This document shows positions 1 to 8,462 of a DNA stretch of 64,000 bases, one piece after another. The notes beneath the pieces were generated by a model. The model saw nothing but the letters and a program-made list of their open reading frames with translations, did not search any database and was not told the DNA's origin. Both the position numbers and the translations under genes were made by a program. This DNA is from an uncultured Eubacteriales bacterium (GTDB lineage Bacteria > Bacillota > Clostridia > Oscillospirales > Acutalibacteraceae). The stretch lies in contig CAKSHM010000008.1 of assembly GCA_934457415.1 (NCBI GenBank), positions 47,915-111,914 of the forward strand, written 5' to 3'. The stretch's first letter is position 1. Each line of letters starts with the position of its first letter.

Positions 1-318
1 TCCTACCTGTCCGGTATCTCCGTCTACCGACTGACGTCCGCAAAAAACAAAATCGGGATTTAACATTTTTATTGCCAAAGACAGTGCGTAAGAGGTTGCG
101 AGAGTATCCGCTCCGGCAAAAGCCCTATCGCAAAGCAAAACTGCTTTTTTTGCTCCGAGTCGTGTCAAATTTTCAAGAAAAGGTATTGTTTTTTCCGGTC
201 CCATACTCAAAACGGTGATTTCGGCGCCGTCAATTTTTAGAGCAGTTTCATAAGCGCTTGCATCAAACGGATTGATTTCTCCGTCCGCCGACTGTTTTAT
301 ACATACAACAATTTTCAT
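1..318 (-). CDS. etfB: Electron transfer flavoprotein beta subunit (partial, N-terminal part)
   Basis: The first 106 codons of an EtfB/FixA-family protein; the 3' end lies outside the window. The N-terminus (MKIVVCIKQ), the LSMGPEK segment and the GADTLATSYAL and FCGRQSVDGDTGQVG segments are typical of EtfB, which with EtfA forms a heterodimer carrying electrons between flavoproteins and, in bifurcating versions, ferredoxin and NAD. The start is the ATG at 318, two bases after the FGGY kinase stop, with GAGGT upstream. Being the last visible gene of an operon that encodes a GlcD-type flavoprotein, it is probably that enzyme's electron acceptor, as in Etf-linked lactate dehydrogenases. EtfA would be expected just outside the window. 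Confidence 0.9.
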   Translation of the reverse strand, partial: MKIVVCIKQSADGEINPFDASAYETALKIDGAEITVLSMGPEKTIPFLENLTRLGAKKAVLLCDRAFAGADTLATSYALSLAIKMLNPDFVFCGRQSVDGDTGQVG

Positions 319-320
319 TT

Positions 321-1790
321 TTACCTCGCGTCATATATAGGGGCAAGTGCGTCGTGTATGTTTTTATATTCCGCAAATACCTTATGGTATTTTTCGGTAT
401 TTTCGGGATTGGGCTTAGTAATAAATTTAGTCTTAACGCATTTTTTTACCGCCTCGTCAGGGCTTTTAAACACTCCTGCCGCTACTCCCGCAAGCATTGC
501 CGAGCCTAAAGAAGAATCGCTGCTCTCGGAGGTTTTAAGAGTTATTCCTAAAACATCTGCGGTCATTTGTCTCCATAGTTCTCCTTTGGTGCCGCCGCCT
601 ATTGCCGCTGCAACAGATCCGTATTCAACACCTAATTTATCAAGCACCGCTTTTGAATCAAGCAAGGAATAGCACACACCCTCAAGTACCGCGCGGGTAA
701 AGTGCGCCTTGGTGTGCGTTGCCCGAATACCCGTAAAACTGCCGCAGAGCATAGGGTCGGCATAAGGCGATAATTCGCCGTTAAGATAAGGATGATAAAT
801 CATACCCTCGCAGCCTATCGGTATTTTTGCTGCGGCGGCATCCAATTCCTTGTAATCGCCGCCGAAAGTATCCCTGTACCAGCGATAGGAGGCTGCGCAC
901 GCTTTGGTAGCAGTACCGGGATACCAGAGACCGGATACTATATGAGAATAATTAACTATATCGCGATCCGGATAAGGCTTATCGGTAATAACGCAAATGC
1001 GCCCCGCTGTTGCAAGCTTAACGGTAATGTCGCCTTTTTTGATTGCTCCTGAGGCAAAAACCTCCATACAGGTGTCGGTTGTGCCGCAAATAACGGGCGT
1101 CCCTTCTTTCAGGCCCGTTAAAGCGGCTGCGCTTTTCTGTATTTTTCCTATAACATCGGTAGGAGCTGCAATAGGCGGCAAAAACGAAATATCAATTCCG
1201 CAAAGGGCGCACAGCTCCTCCGACCATTTTTGCGAAACGCAGTCATAAAGCATACTGCCCTGCGCCTCAATATAATCGGTGCAGAACACACCCGTTAAAA
1301 AGTAACGGATATAATCCTTTTCAAAGAAGATATGCCTGATTTTTTCAAACACATCCGCTCTATTGTTTTTAAGCCATAAAAGCTGCGGCAAGGTCCAAAT
1401 AGTATCGGGCTTATGAAATGTTTTTCGGAATATTTCCCCGCCTTTTTCATTTTTAAGCCAATCAGCCTCTGCCCGCGAGCGTGTATCGGTCCAATGAACA
1501 GCGTTCATAAGCGGCGCAAAATTGTTATCGCAGGGTAAAAATGTATGTGTGGCGGAGTCTACCGCTATGCAGAGTATATCGGCGGGGTCTATCCCTGAGT
1601 TTTCTAAAATCTCCGAAGTGTTTTTGCAAAGCGCCGCTATCCAATCGTCAACCGACTGTTCACAGGCATTCTTTTCCGGATAAAGGGTGGGATATTCCGC
1701 TGATCTTTCCGCAGCAATATTTCCTTTTTCATCTATCAGCGTGGCTTTTGAGGCACCGCCTCCGAAATCAATGCCGAGAAGGTATTTCAA
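321..1790 (-). CDS. FGGY-family carbohydrate kinase (xylulokinase-like)
   Basis: 489 residues, the normal length for FGGY kinases. The N-terminal ATPase fold begins MKYLLGIDFGGGASKATL. A second half contains GGGTKGELWRQMTADVLG and a downstream SSLGSAMLAGVAAG, both typical of the FGGY C-terminal domain. These enzymes phosphorylate ketoses or polyols in the cytoplasm. The closest flavour is xylulokinase/GntK-like, but the exact substrate cannot be read from sequence. It lies in an operon with an isomerase, a second (PfkB) kinase and a class II aldolase, so it may supply one phosphate of an aldolase substrate. SD-like GAGGG is about 12 bases before the ATG. Confidence 0.85.
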   Translation of the reverse strand: MKYLLGIDFGGGASKATLIDEKGNIAAERSAEYPTLYPEKNACEQSVDDWIAALCKNTSEILENSGIDPADILCIAVDSATHTFLPCDNNFAPLMNAVHWTDTRSRAEADWLKNEKGGEIFRKTFHKPDTIWTLPQLLWLKNNRADVFEKIRHIFFEKDYIRYFLTGVFCTDYIEAQGSMLYDCVSQKWSEELCALCGIDISFLPPIAAPTDVIGKIQKSAAALTGLKEGTPVICGTTDTCMEVFASGAIKKGDITVKLATAGRICVITDKPYPDRDIVNYSHIVSGLWYPGTATKACAASYRWYRDTFGGDYKELDAAAAKIPIGCEGMIYHPYLNGELSPYADPMLCGSFTGIRATHTKAHFTRAVLEGVCYSLLDSKAVLDKLGVEYGSVAAAIGGGTKGELWRQMTADVLGITLKTSESSDSSLGSAMLAGVAAGVFKSPDEAVKKCVKTKFITKPNPENTEKYHKVFAEYKNIHDALAPIYDAR

Positions 1791-1807
1791 AGTTTTCCCT
1801 CACTTTT

Positions 1808-2602
1808 TTATTTCTTTTCAATCCACTCGTGGTCGGGGTCTGAGCTTCTGTTAAATCCCTGATGATCTCCTGCCATAAGCCACAGGAAATAGGTCTGATA
1901 ACCGGGAGTTGCAACGGTTGTATGATAACCGTAAGGGAACTCAACCAATTCGTCGTTTTTAACACGGTAAGCCTCGTCTATGCTGCCGTCGGAAGTATAA
2001 AGACACTGTACCGCAAAACCCTGAATCGGGTCAAAGAGGAAATAATAAATTTCCTCGGCTATGCACTCTTTGGGCATATTGTCCTCATCATGCTTATGGG
2101 GCGGAAAGCCTGCCCAGTTTCCCTCTGTAACATATGCTTCGCCGACAGTTAAGTGCTTTGCATTTGAATTCTGGTCAATAATAAAGCTTGTTTCTCTCTG
2201 ATAAGGTTTTTCCCCTAAAAGCTTCAAAACAACATGTTCTTCTCTTAAAACCTGAGGCTCAGTCATCACTTCTATGGGTGCAGAACAAACAGCAATTTTG
2301 ATATGATCTTTTGCGGTAATTATAAGCTTTTTTTCTTTGGGCATATAGAAGCTTTCCGCCTTCCTGTTTTCAAACACGGTTTTACGGTTGCCTATATTTT
2401 CCCATTTTGTTCTGTCAAACTCAACATCGCAATGACCCTCAAGCATTATAAAAGCAGTTTCTTTATTTTCGGTAAAAAAGCTGAGCTTTTCTCCTTTATC
2501 AAGCTCAATTATTCCAAATTCCAGCATTTTTAATGAACTTTCGCCGATTTTGCTGATCGGTGTGTAGCCTTTTTGAGGTTTATATGTTCTTTTATAATTC
2601 AT
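1808..2602 (-). CDS. IolB/KduI-family isomerase (5-deoxy-glucuronate isomerase-like)
   Basis: 264 residues from the ATG at 2602, which sits seven bases after AAGGAG; an ATG at 2608 is too close to it. The C-terminal cupin half shows the IolB metal-site pattern: GFPPHKHDEDN, a downstream EEIYYFLFDP and FPYGYHTTVATPGYQTYFLWLMAG. IolB converts 5-deoxy-glucuronate to 5-dehydro-2-deoxygluconate in inositol catabolism. The next two genes upstream in the operon are a PfkB kinase and a class II aldolase, the order of IolB, IolC and IolJ reactions. IolG, IolE, IolD and IolA are not in the window, so the true substrate remains open. It overlaps the PfkB gene by 11 bases. Confidence 0.8.
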   Translation of the reverse strand: MNYKRTYKPQKGYTPISKIGESSLKMLEFGIIELDKGEKLSFFTENKETAFIMLEGHCDVEFDRTKWENIGNRKTVFENRKAESFYMPKEKKLIITAKDHIKIAVCSAPIEVMTEPQVLREEHVVLKLLGEKPYQRETSFIIDQNSNAKHLTVGEAYVTEGNWAGFPPHKHDEDNMPKECIAEEIYYFLFDPIQGFAVQCLYTSDGSIDEAYRVKNDELVEFPYGYHTTVATPGYQTYFLWLMAGDHQGFNRSSDPDHEWIEKK

Positions 2603-3503
2603 ACCCATTCTCCTTCAAAAAATTTTCAACTGTTTCAAAATCGGGAACGCTTTCTCTTGCTCCTATTCCGGTACACTTAAGAGCTGATACGGCACTTGCA
2701 AAATAGCAGCATTTAAGGAAATCATATCCTTTTAAATAACCTGCTGCAAATGCACCGTGAAATACATCTCCCGCGCCGTTAGAATCGACGACATTTACCG
2801 AAAATGCAGGATATGCGGTAATACGCGTTCCGTCATAAAGCGTGCCGCCGTTTTTCCCCTGTGTAACAACCACGACATCGGGATCATATTCAGCATACAG
2901 CTTTTTAACGGCATTTTCAACCTTTTTTTCTCCCGTAACACCGAGAGCAAATTCTTCAGACGGAATAAGAATATCGACAAATGGCAACAGACTTTCGATA
3001 TTTTCATAAAGTCCGCCTGCATCATAAAGCACCTTTGTTCCGTTTTCATGTGCAATTTTCACTGCCTGCAAAGCGCCGGTCAATTCATTTCCGTCTATCA
3101 TAAGTAAATCTGCATTTTTTATAGCTGATATCTGTTCTTCATTAAGTGTCAGAGGCGGCAAGTTTCCCTTATCGAAAACACAGGTACGGCTTGAGGATTC
3201 AGATGAAAGCCAAATAAAAGATGTAAATGAACGAAATCCTGACATAATCTCAATATTGTCGGTCTTTACATTGTATTTTTTAAAGTCCTCAAGCAGAAAA
3301 CTTCCGCCGATATCATCGGACAAAACACCGATAAACTCTGTATCAGCCCCGAGTTTAGAAGCAGCGACAATACCTGTGGCAACAGGTCCCCCGCCGGCTT
3401 GCTTTAATTTCAGCGCACGCATTTTTGTATCTTCTTTAGGATACTTCGGTATTTCTAAAAGCGTATCCATAACGCAGGCGCCTATACCTACTGCTTTGTT
3501 CAT
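2592..3503 (-). CDS. PfkB-family carbohydrate kinase (IolC-like position)
   Basis: 303 residues from the ATG at 3503 (preceded by GGAAAGG). The N-terminal PfkB signature is present as AGGGPVATGIVAASKLG, and the C-terminal signature as DSNGAGDVFHGAF with the catalytic Asp in GAGD. PfkB kinases phosphorylate sugars, sugar acids or nucleosides in the cytosol. Position between an IolB-like isomerase and an IolJ-like aldolase suggests 5-dehydro-2-deoxygluconate or a related sugar acid as substrate, but this is inference from context. A longer reading with start at 3527 overlaps the aldolase gene and has no better ribosome site. Confidence 0.85.
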   Translation of the reverse strand: MNKAVGIGACVMDTLLEIPKYPKEDTKMRALKLKQAGGGPVATGIVAASKLGADTEFIGVLSDDIGGSFLLEDFKKYNVKTDNIEIMSGFRSFTSFIWLSSESSSRTCVFDKGNLPPLTLNEEQISAIKNADLLMIDGNELTGALQAVKIAHENGTKVLYDAGGLYENIESLLPFVDILIPSEEFALGVTGEKKVENAVKKLYAEYDPDVVVVTQGKNGGTLYDGTRITAYPAFSVNVVDSNGAGDVFHGAFAAGYLKGYDFLKCCYFASAVSALKCTGIGARESVPDFETVENFLKENGYEL

Positions 3504-3507
3504 TTTA

Positions 3508-4347
3508 TTATGCCTTTCCGTCAGCACCCGTAAGCGCTATTTTTGAAAGCGCTAATTTCTTTACGCTTTCAATCGGTTTCTTCATAAACATATCTACCGC
3601 AAGACTTCTGTTGGGATCATTCAGACTTTCAAGCGTACCTTCTGCGAAAGAACAGCAGACATCAGTACCGATATTCATCTTTCTGATACCTGCATTTATA
3701 GCAGCCTTAACCTGATCGTCCGGTATGCCCGAACCTCCGTGTAAAACAAGCGGAATACCGCCTGTTGACTTTCTTATTGCGGCTATTCTTTCAATATCAA
3801 GCTTCGGCGGCTTTTTATAATGACCGTGCGCATTGCCTACAAGCACCGCAAGACAGGTGATATCTACCTGTTTTACAAATTCTGCCGCCTGTTCGGGGCT
3901 TGTAAACTCGTCCATAGCGTCATCATTGACACTGCCTATATGTCCAAGCTCTCCTTCAACACCGACGCCTATGGATTTACAGCTTTCAACAATATGCTTT
4001 GTAATCGCTATATTTTCTTCAAACGGATGAGTGGAGCCGTCAAGCATAATACCGGTCGCACCGAGTCGCAGAGCTTTAATAACTTCGGCCTCACTCGGTC
4101 CGTGGTCAAGATGAAAACAAATCGGCACTGCAGCCTTTTTCGCCGCTGCCAAAATAGCGGGAGCCAGATAATATCCGACATATTCATTAAAAAGGCGCGG
4201 GTAAACCTGCATTATAACAGGAGCTTTTGCCTCCTCAGCCGCATCAAAAACCCCCATAACTGTCTCGGTATTATAAACATTGAATGCAGGAATACAGTAA
4301 TTACCTTTTTCTGCCATTCCTATTATATCCTGTAATGAAACTAACAT
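3508..4347 (-). CDS. Class II ketose-bisphosphate aldolase (FbaA/IolJ family)
   Basis: 279 residues. Zinc and phosphate-site motifs are in order: CFHLDHG near residue 80, the ELGHIGS loop, VGNAHGHY, LHGGSGIPDDQ and RKMNIGTD. This family cleaves fructose-bisphosphate, tagatose-bisphosphate or 6-phospho-5-dehydro-2-deoxygluconate. Placement after PfkB and IolB genes favours an IolJ-like role giving dihydroxyacetone phosphate plus a C3 acid, but a plain ketose-bisphosphate is possible since two kinases flank it. Start ATG has AGGAGAATAAGA in front. Confidence 0.9.
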   Translation of the reverse strand: MLVSLQDIIGMAEKGNYCIPAFNVYNTETVMGVFDAAEEAKAPVIMQVYPRLFNEYVGYYLAPAILAAAKKAAVPICFHLDHGPSEAEVIKALRLGATGIMLDGSTHPFEENIAITKHIVESCKSIGVGVEGELGHIGSVNDDAMDEFTSPEQAAEFVKQVDITCLAVLVGNAHGHYKKPPKLDIERIAAIRKSTGGIPLVLHGGSGIPDDQVKAAINAGIRKMNIGTDVCCSFAEGTLESLNDPNRSLAVDMFMKKPIESVKKLALSKIALTGADGKA

Positions 4348-4349
4348 TC

Positions 4350-5438
4350 TTATTCTCCTAATATCAAGTCCTCAATCGAAAGAACTTTTATTTTATCCTG
4401 TTTTACGGATTTTAATGCCGCATATTCGGAAACACATGCGGTAACAACCGTATTTTCGTGTATGCTTTCAACATTATAAAGTCTGCGTGCGGCGACTTCT
4501 TTTATAACCTCGGGAAGATATTCAGCCATAAGAATATTTCCTGCCCAAACCGTCTCACGGCGGTTTAAAAGCATTTCATGAAGCGTTGCAAAAGACTTTA
4601 TGATTTCACGCGGTTCTTCGGTTTCCTCAAGGTCACGGGAAAGCTGATAGGGATCCTGAAAAACAACTGTCTTCCCTGTATTATGCGCCTTTAATTTACC
4701 GTCCTTTAAAAGACCTGCGACAAAAGAGGTGTATGTAACGGCATTTGCCTTTACATCTATTCCGTATTCTTTATAAAGCTGCTTTACGGTCTTTGAATCG
4801 TTCGGGTCATAAAGAACCACCGTTTTATAATCGCCGAATACCTTTGCCGCGGCTTCCATCTGTTTCTTGGTTTCATCCGCCGCACCGATAAGGAAATCCA
4901 GCTGCGAACCGCTTGCAGGCTCATCGGTAAGAACTGTAAATTCAACTCCTGCTTTTTCAAGCACCTTTATTGCCTTTATCGCCTGACAAGCCTCCTTAAA
5001 TCTAGCGTCCGTACCCAAATAAAGGAGCGTATCGGTCTTTGCGGAATGAGCGTCTGTTTCCTTTTTAAGCTCATCTGAAATTTCGGTTTCGCCGTAAGCG
5101 TTGCCGGTCTCAAGACAGTTATCAACAAGCTTATTTATATATTCCGGCAAAGCGCCCTCAAGCGCCGCCTTCAGTCTTGTTTCCTTTGTGAACATAACGG
5201 GATCCCATCCTGTCACACAAACGTTTACGCAGCCGCCGCAGGTGCAGCACTCGTAAATATTATCCATTATTTCCGAAAGCTCAATAGCGTTACGGTTTAC
5301 AAGTGAAATTCCGAGAGCGCGGGCGCGGGCGGTGCTTCTTTCGTGACCGGTTGCATTGCCTATCGGGCAGATATGGTGACACATCCAGCAAAAGCGGCAG
5401 GAATCAACATGCTGTTTAGCTTTATCAGATAAATTCAT
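4350..5438 (-). CDS. GlcF/HdrD-like iron-sulfur oxidoreductase subunit with degenerate CCG domains
   Basis: 362 residues from the ATG at 5438 (GGAGG eight bases upstream; the ATG at 5444 is too close). Two N-terminal [4Fe-4S] motifs are intact: C14-C17-C20-C24P and C64/C65-C67-C70-C74. The remainder aligns with the two CCG domains of GlcF, but the diagnostic cysteines are missing: the first domain starts YLGTDARF instead of the usual GC, the second has FQDPYQLSR instead of DPC, and WAGN where CCG is expected. It directly follows the GlcD-like gene in the transcript and most likely relays electrons from that flavoprotein to Etf, without a heterodisulfide-type active site. Confidence 0.8.
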   Translation of the reverse strand: MNLSDKAKQHVDSCRFCWMCHHICPIGNATGHERSTARARALGISLVNRNAIELSEIMDNIYECCTCGGCVNVCVTGWDPVMFTKETRLKAALEGALPEYINKLVDNCLETGNAYGETEISDELKKETDAHSAKTDTLLYLGTDARFKEACQAIKAIKVLEKAGVEFTVLTDEPASGSQLDFLIGAADETKKQMEAAAKVFGDYKTVVLYDPNDSKTVKQLYKEYGIDVKANAVTYTSFVAGLLKDGKLKAHNTGKTVVFQDPYQLSRDLEETEEPREIIKSFATLHEMLLNRRETVWAGNILMAEYLPEVIKEVAARRLYNVESIHENTVVTACVSEYAALKSVKQDKIKVLSIEDLILGE

Positions 5439-5457
5439 TTTCATTTCCTCCTTATTA

Positions 5458-6894
5458 TTACAAACCTAACTTAAACGGATTCATTATGCCGTTAGGGTCA
5501 AGCGATTTTTTAAGACCTTCAAACACCTGCATTGCCGGACCGTACTGTTCTTTCATAAGTCTTCCGAGCTTAATACCAACGCCGTGGTGATCGTTTACTA
5601 CACCGCCGTGCGCAAGTGCTGTTCTTACACCGCACGTCCAAACTGCCTGATGAAGACGAAGAGCCTCAACCGGATCTTCGGGAACATCTTTTCCATCTAT
5701 AATAAAGCGGTCATAAACCATTGCTCCCCACTCATACCAATGGGAGAAATGAGCTATAAACTTAGCCTGCGGGAAGTTTTTCTCTATTGCTTCTTTCATA
5801 GCCCAATAGATTTCTTCAATTTTACCGTACGGAGCTATCGTATCCATAGTTCCGAACATCTGAGGAATATCCATCATATAACCGGGATAGAAAAATGTGA
5901 TCTTTTCATCCCACCATTTTTTGCCGTAATCGCTGCCCATGTCCTCAGCGCCGTATTTGGCAAATGTTTTAAGAAGAATCTTTTCCTCAACCTCAACCAT
6001 TTCACGCTCGCCCTCATAGGCAACATTCATAAATGCCCCCTTGCGTTCTACACCTACTATCTTTTTTATCAGTGACGCGGTTTCCGCCTCATCATAAAGA
6101 CGCATAACGGAAGGCTTGAACTTCTGAAGCAGCTCACGGGCAGCTTTAAATGCTCCCGTCATATCCTGGAATAAAAATCCGCGAAAGCGGCGTTCTTCGG
6201 GCTGATCAAAAATTCTGATTTGAGCCTTTGTTATAATTCCGAGTGTTCCTTCGGAGCCTATGAATATCTGATTTAAATCAGGTCCCGCGGCATGCTTAGG
6301 CGCAGATGATGTATTGATTATATCTCCGTTAGGAAGGACAACCTCCATCTGAAGCACCATATCGTCTATTTTACCGTATTTGGTGGAGCATACGCCTATG
6401 CCGCGATGCGCTAAAAATCCGCCCACCGTTGAGCAAGTAAGACTTGAAGGATAATGCATTGTAGCCTTGCCGACTTCATTTGCAGCCCATTCAATATGCT
6501 TATAAATTGCGCCGGTGCCGCACTCTATGTACATACCCTCGGTATTAACCTCGTAAATTTTGTTCATTCGCTTTGTATCAAGCAATATTCCGCCGCAGAC
6601 AGGTATGGCTCCGCCCTGCGTGCCGCCTCCGGCACCCCATGTAGTTACGGGAAGCTTATAATAATTAGCAATCTTAACTACCTTTGAAACCTCTTCGGCA
6701 TCCTTAGGGCATACAATTATATCAGCCTCAGGCATACGGCATCCGCGGTCAGCCCACATACGGGAAAGCCAATAATAGTCTACGCTGTGAGTTACCCTGT
6801 CGATAGCGCGTGTAGAACAGTTTTCCTTTCCGACGGCATCCTCAAGCTCCGTTAAAATCATTGCGAATAAAAATTCATTCATTTGGTATTGCAT
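5458..6894 (-). CDS. FAD-binding oxidoreductase, GlcD/lactate dehydrogenase (Etf-linked) family
   Basis: 478 residues with the PCMH-type FAD-binding domain: ADIIVCPKDAEEVSKVVKIA, then VTTWGAGGGTQGGA, and GSEGTLGIITKAQIRI, followed by the cap and a C-terminal VNDHHGVGIKLGRL and LDPNGIMNPFKLGL ending typical of GlcD and D-lactate dehydrogenases. It oxidises a 2-hydroxy acid to a 2-keto acid. With the adjacent Fe-S protein and EtfB it forms a plausible soluble dehydrogenase-Etf system. Glycolate, lactate or a longer sugar acid could be the substrate. SD GGAG precedes the ATG by about nine bases. Confidence 0.85.
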   Translation of the reverse strand: MQYQMNEFLFAMILTELEDAVGKENCSTRAIDRVTHSVDYYWLSRMWADRGCRMPEADIIVCPKDAEEVSKVVKIANYYKLPVTTWGAGGGTQGGAIPVCGGILLDTKRMNKIYEVNTEGMYIECGTGAIYKHIEWAANEVGKATMHYPSSLTCSTVGGFLAHRGIGVCSTKYGKIDDMVLQMEVVLPNGDIINTSSAPKHAAGPDLNQIFIGSEGTLGIITKAQIRIFDQPEERRFRGFLFQDMTGAFKAARELLQKFKPSVMRLYDEAETASLIKKIVGVERKGAFMNVAYEGEREMVEVEEKILLKTFAKYGAEDMGSDYGKKWWDEKITFFYPGYMMDIPQMFGTMDTIAPYGKIEEIYWAMKEAIEKNFPQAKFIAHFSHWYEWGAMVYDRFIIDGKDVPEDPVEALRLHQAVWTCGVRTALAHGGVVNDHHGVGIKLGRLMKEQYGPAMQVFEGLKKSLDPNGIMNPFKLGL

Positions 6895-6912
6895 TTTTCT
6901 GTCTCCTTTAAA

Positions 6913-8316
6913 TTATTTAATCGTTTCATCAACCTTTAAGTTGGAAAAATACTTGCAAAATTCTTTGATTTCTTTGCGGTAATCACCGCGCATTTCAACA
7001 AAGTGATGGATATACGGCCCGTCAAGAAGTCTGTCCTCGATCGCCTGTAAATCGGAAAACTCTCCCCAAATATAAGTGCCGTGGGTCTTGGGTCCCTCGG
7101 TAGTATGGCAGATAAGCGGCAGTATCATATATTCTCCGTGCTCCTGATCAATTCGGGCAACCGTATATTCTCCGTCTTTTCCTCTGAGCCATGCGCGCTG
7201 GTTTACAAGGCGTGCCTTTGTGCCTTCTGCCTTTTCGCTTACGGGGAACGGTCCGCAGTGCCATAAAAGCTCAGCGTTTTTGTTTTCGGGGTGGCGTACC
7301 GTAAACTCGCCGAACAGGGGTCTTCCCTTGCCGAGCGTCGCGCACTTTAAAAGCGCCATAGTCATAGCGCAGTGCATATCGCTTTCACACGAAACCATAA
7401 AGCCCATTTCGTTAAGCAAACCGTAAAGCGCGCACGGAGCTAATCCGTCAAACATTATAGGCGTTGCCGTCCAGCATTCCGCCGAGAGAATATCCAGATT
7501 GAATTCTTCAAAAAGATGCTTATACATAGCGGTCATTGTCGCCATAGGCTTTATGTATTTAGGTGTTAAATCATCAAGCTCGTAATTTGTAAGGAAATAC
7601 TGCTCGTATTCCGCTATTTCGTCGGCATAATCCGTTTCGGCGGACTTCATTCTCTGCTCGATAACCGCAAAGTTAATTGGGATTATTTTTATACCGAACT
7701 TTTCCATCAGCTCGCCCTCGTTCCATATTACCGAAAAGAAAGGAGCGGGGCGCGTTCCCACCTGACCTATCCGCATACCCTTAAAGTTTTTAACCATACA
7801 GGCTGTGCGCACAAAGCTGTCAAAGCCGCTTTTAAACTCTTCCGACTCTACACGGCAGCAAGGCAGATGCGAAAACGGGATATGATATCTCTGAAACTGG
7901 CGGGAAACTCCGAAAAGTCCGCACTGCGAATCCGTCGGGCGCATACCGTCAACATAATATTCATCGTCAAGCGGAGCCCAGAGAAGCACAGGCTTTCCGA
8001 GTACCTTTGCTATATCGGCAGCCGCTTCTTCGTTTCCGAAGTTGCAGTTTATGATAACCACGGCGTCAACCTTTTCAGCTTTAAAGCGCTCTACGATATC
8101 CTCCGCCGATTTATCGTCAAAAATAAGATCGGCACAGCCGAGTCCCTTGCTGTCGGCAAAGGTTACATTTTCACTTTTGAAATTTTTCTCTATGTAATCA
8201 ACAAATCTGTGACCGCGCTCCTCTGCCGAAACCCATGTTAAAAAGGTTTTTTCGGGGCGGTTGGTCGTGTTGCGGCGCATAGGTACTAAACCTATTTTCA
8301 CATTAAAATCAAGCAT
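6913..8316 (-). CDS. L-fucose/L-arabinose isomerase-like protein
   Basis: 467 residues. I place the start at 8316 because a GGGGGAATTCT ribosome site leads into that ATG; the longer reading to 8355 runs into the promoter. The N-terminal half has the Rossmann-like fold of FucI/AraA relatives (VDAVVIINCNFGNEEAAADIAKVLGKP). The C-terminal half contains GEFTVRHPENKNAELLWHCG, where the Glu and His resemble the metal and sugar ligands of the family. These enzymes isomerise aldoses to ketoses. It is the first gene of the catabolic operon, with the RpiR regulator divergent. Confidence 0.75.
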   Translation of the reverse strand: MLDFNVKIGLVPMRRNTTNRPEKTFLTWVSAEERGHRFVDYIEKNFKSENVTFADSKGLGCADLIFDDKSAEDIVERFKAEKVDAVVIINCNFGNEEAAADIAKVLGKPVLLWAPLDDEYYVDGMRPTDSQCGLFGVSRQFQRYHIPFSHLPCCRVESEEFKSGFDSFVRTACMVKNFKGMRIGQVGTRPAPFFSVIWNEGELMEKFGIKIIPINFAVIEQRMKSAETDYADEIAEYEQYFLTNYELDDLTPKYIKPMATMTAMYKHLFEEFNLDILSAECWTATPIMFDGLAPCALYGLLNEMGFMVSCESDMHCAMTMALLKCATLGKGRPLFGEFTVRHPENKNAELLWHCGPFPVSEKAEGTKARLVNQRAWLRGKDGEYTVARIDQEHGEYMILPLICHTTEGPKTHGTYIWGEFSDLQAIEDRLLDGPYIHHFVEMRGDYRKEIKEFCKYFSNLKVDETIK

Positions 8317-8402
8317 AGAATTCCCCCATTTAATTTTACAATTATAAAATACCAAATAAGGAGAAAAAAAGCAACAGCAAAATGAAATTTATTTTTATTT
8401 TA

Positions 8403-8447
8403 TTGACAGTTTTTTAAAATAATGGTATAATAATGGAAAATATTTTC
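8403..8447 (+). promoter_or_regulatory. rpiR promoter with candidate operator
   Basis: TTGACA at 8403-8408 and TATAAT at 8426-8431 with a 17-base spacer form a consensus sigma-A promoter. A perfect palindrome GAAAATATTTTC lies at 8436-8447, just downstream of the -10 and so over the transcription start. Such AT-rich palindromes are common RpiR-type operators, so autoregulation and control of the divergent operon is a reasonable inference. Confidence 0.7.
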
Positions 8448-8462
8448 ATTTTGGAGTAAATT

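Noticed and set aside
3820..4335. 171-residue plus-strand ORF
   Set aside because: Antisense to the class II aldolase, no family features.
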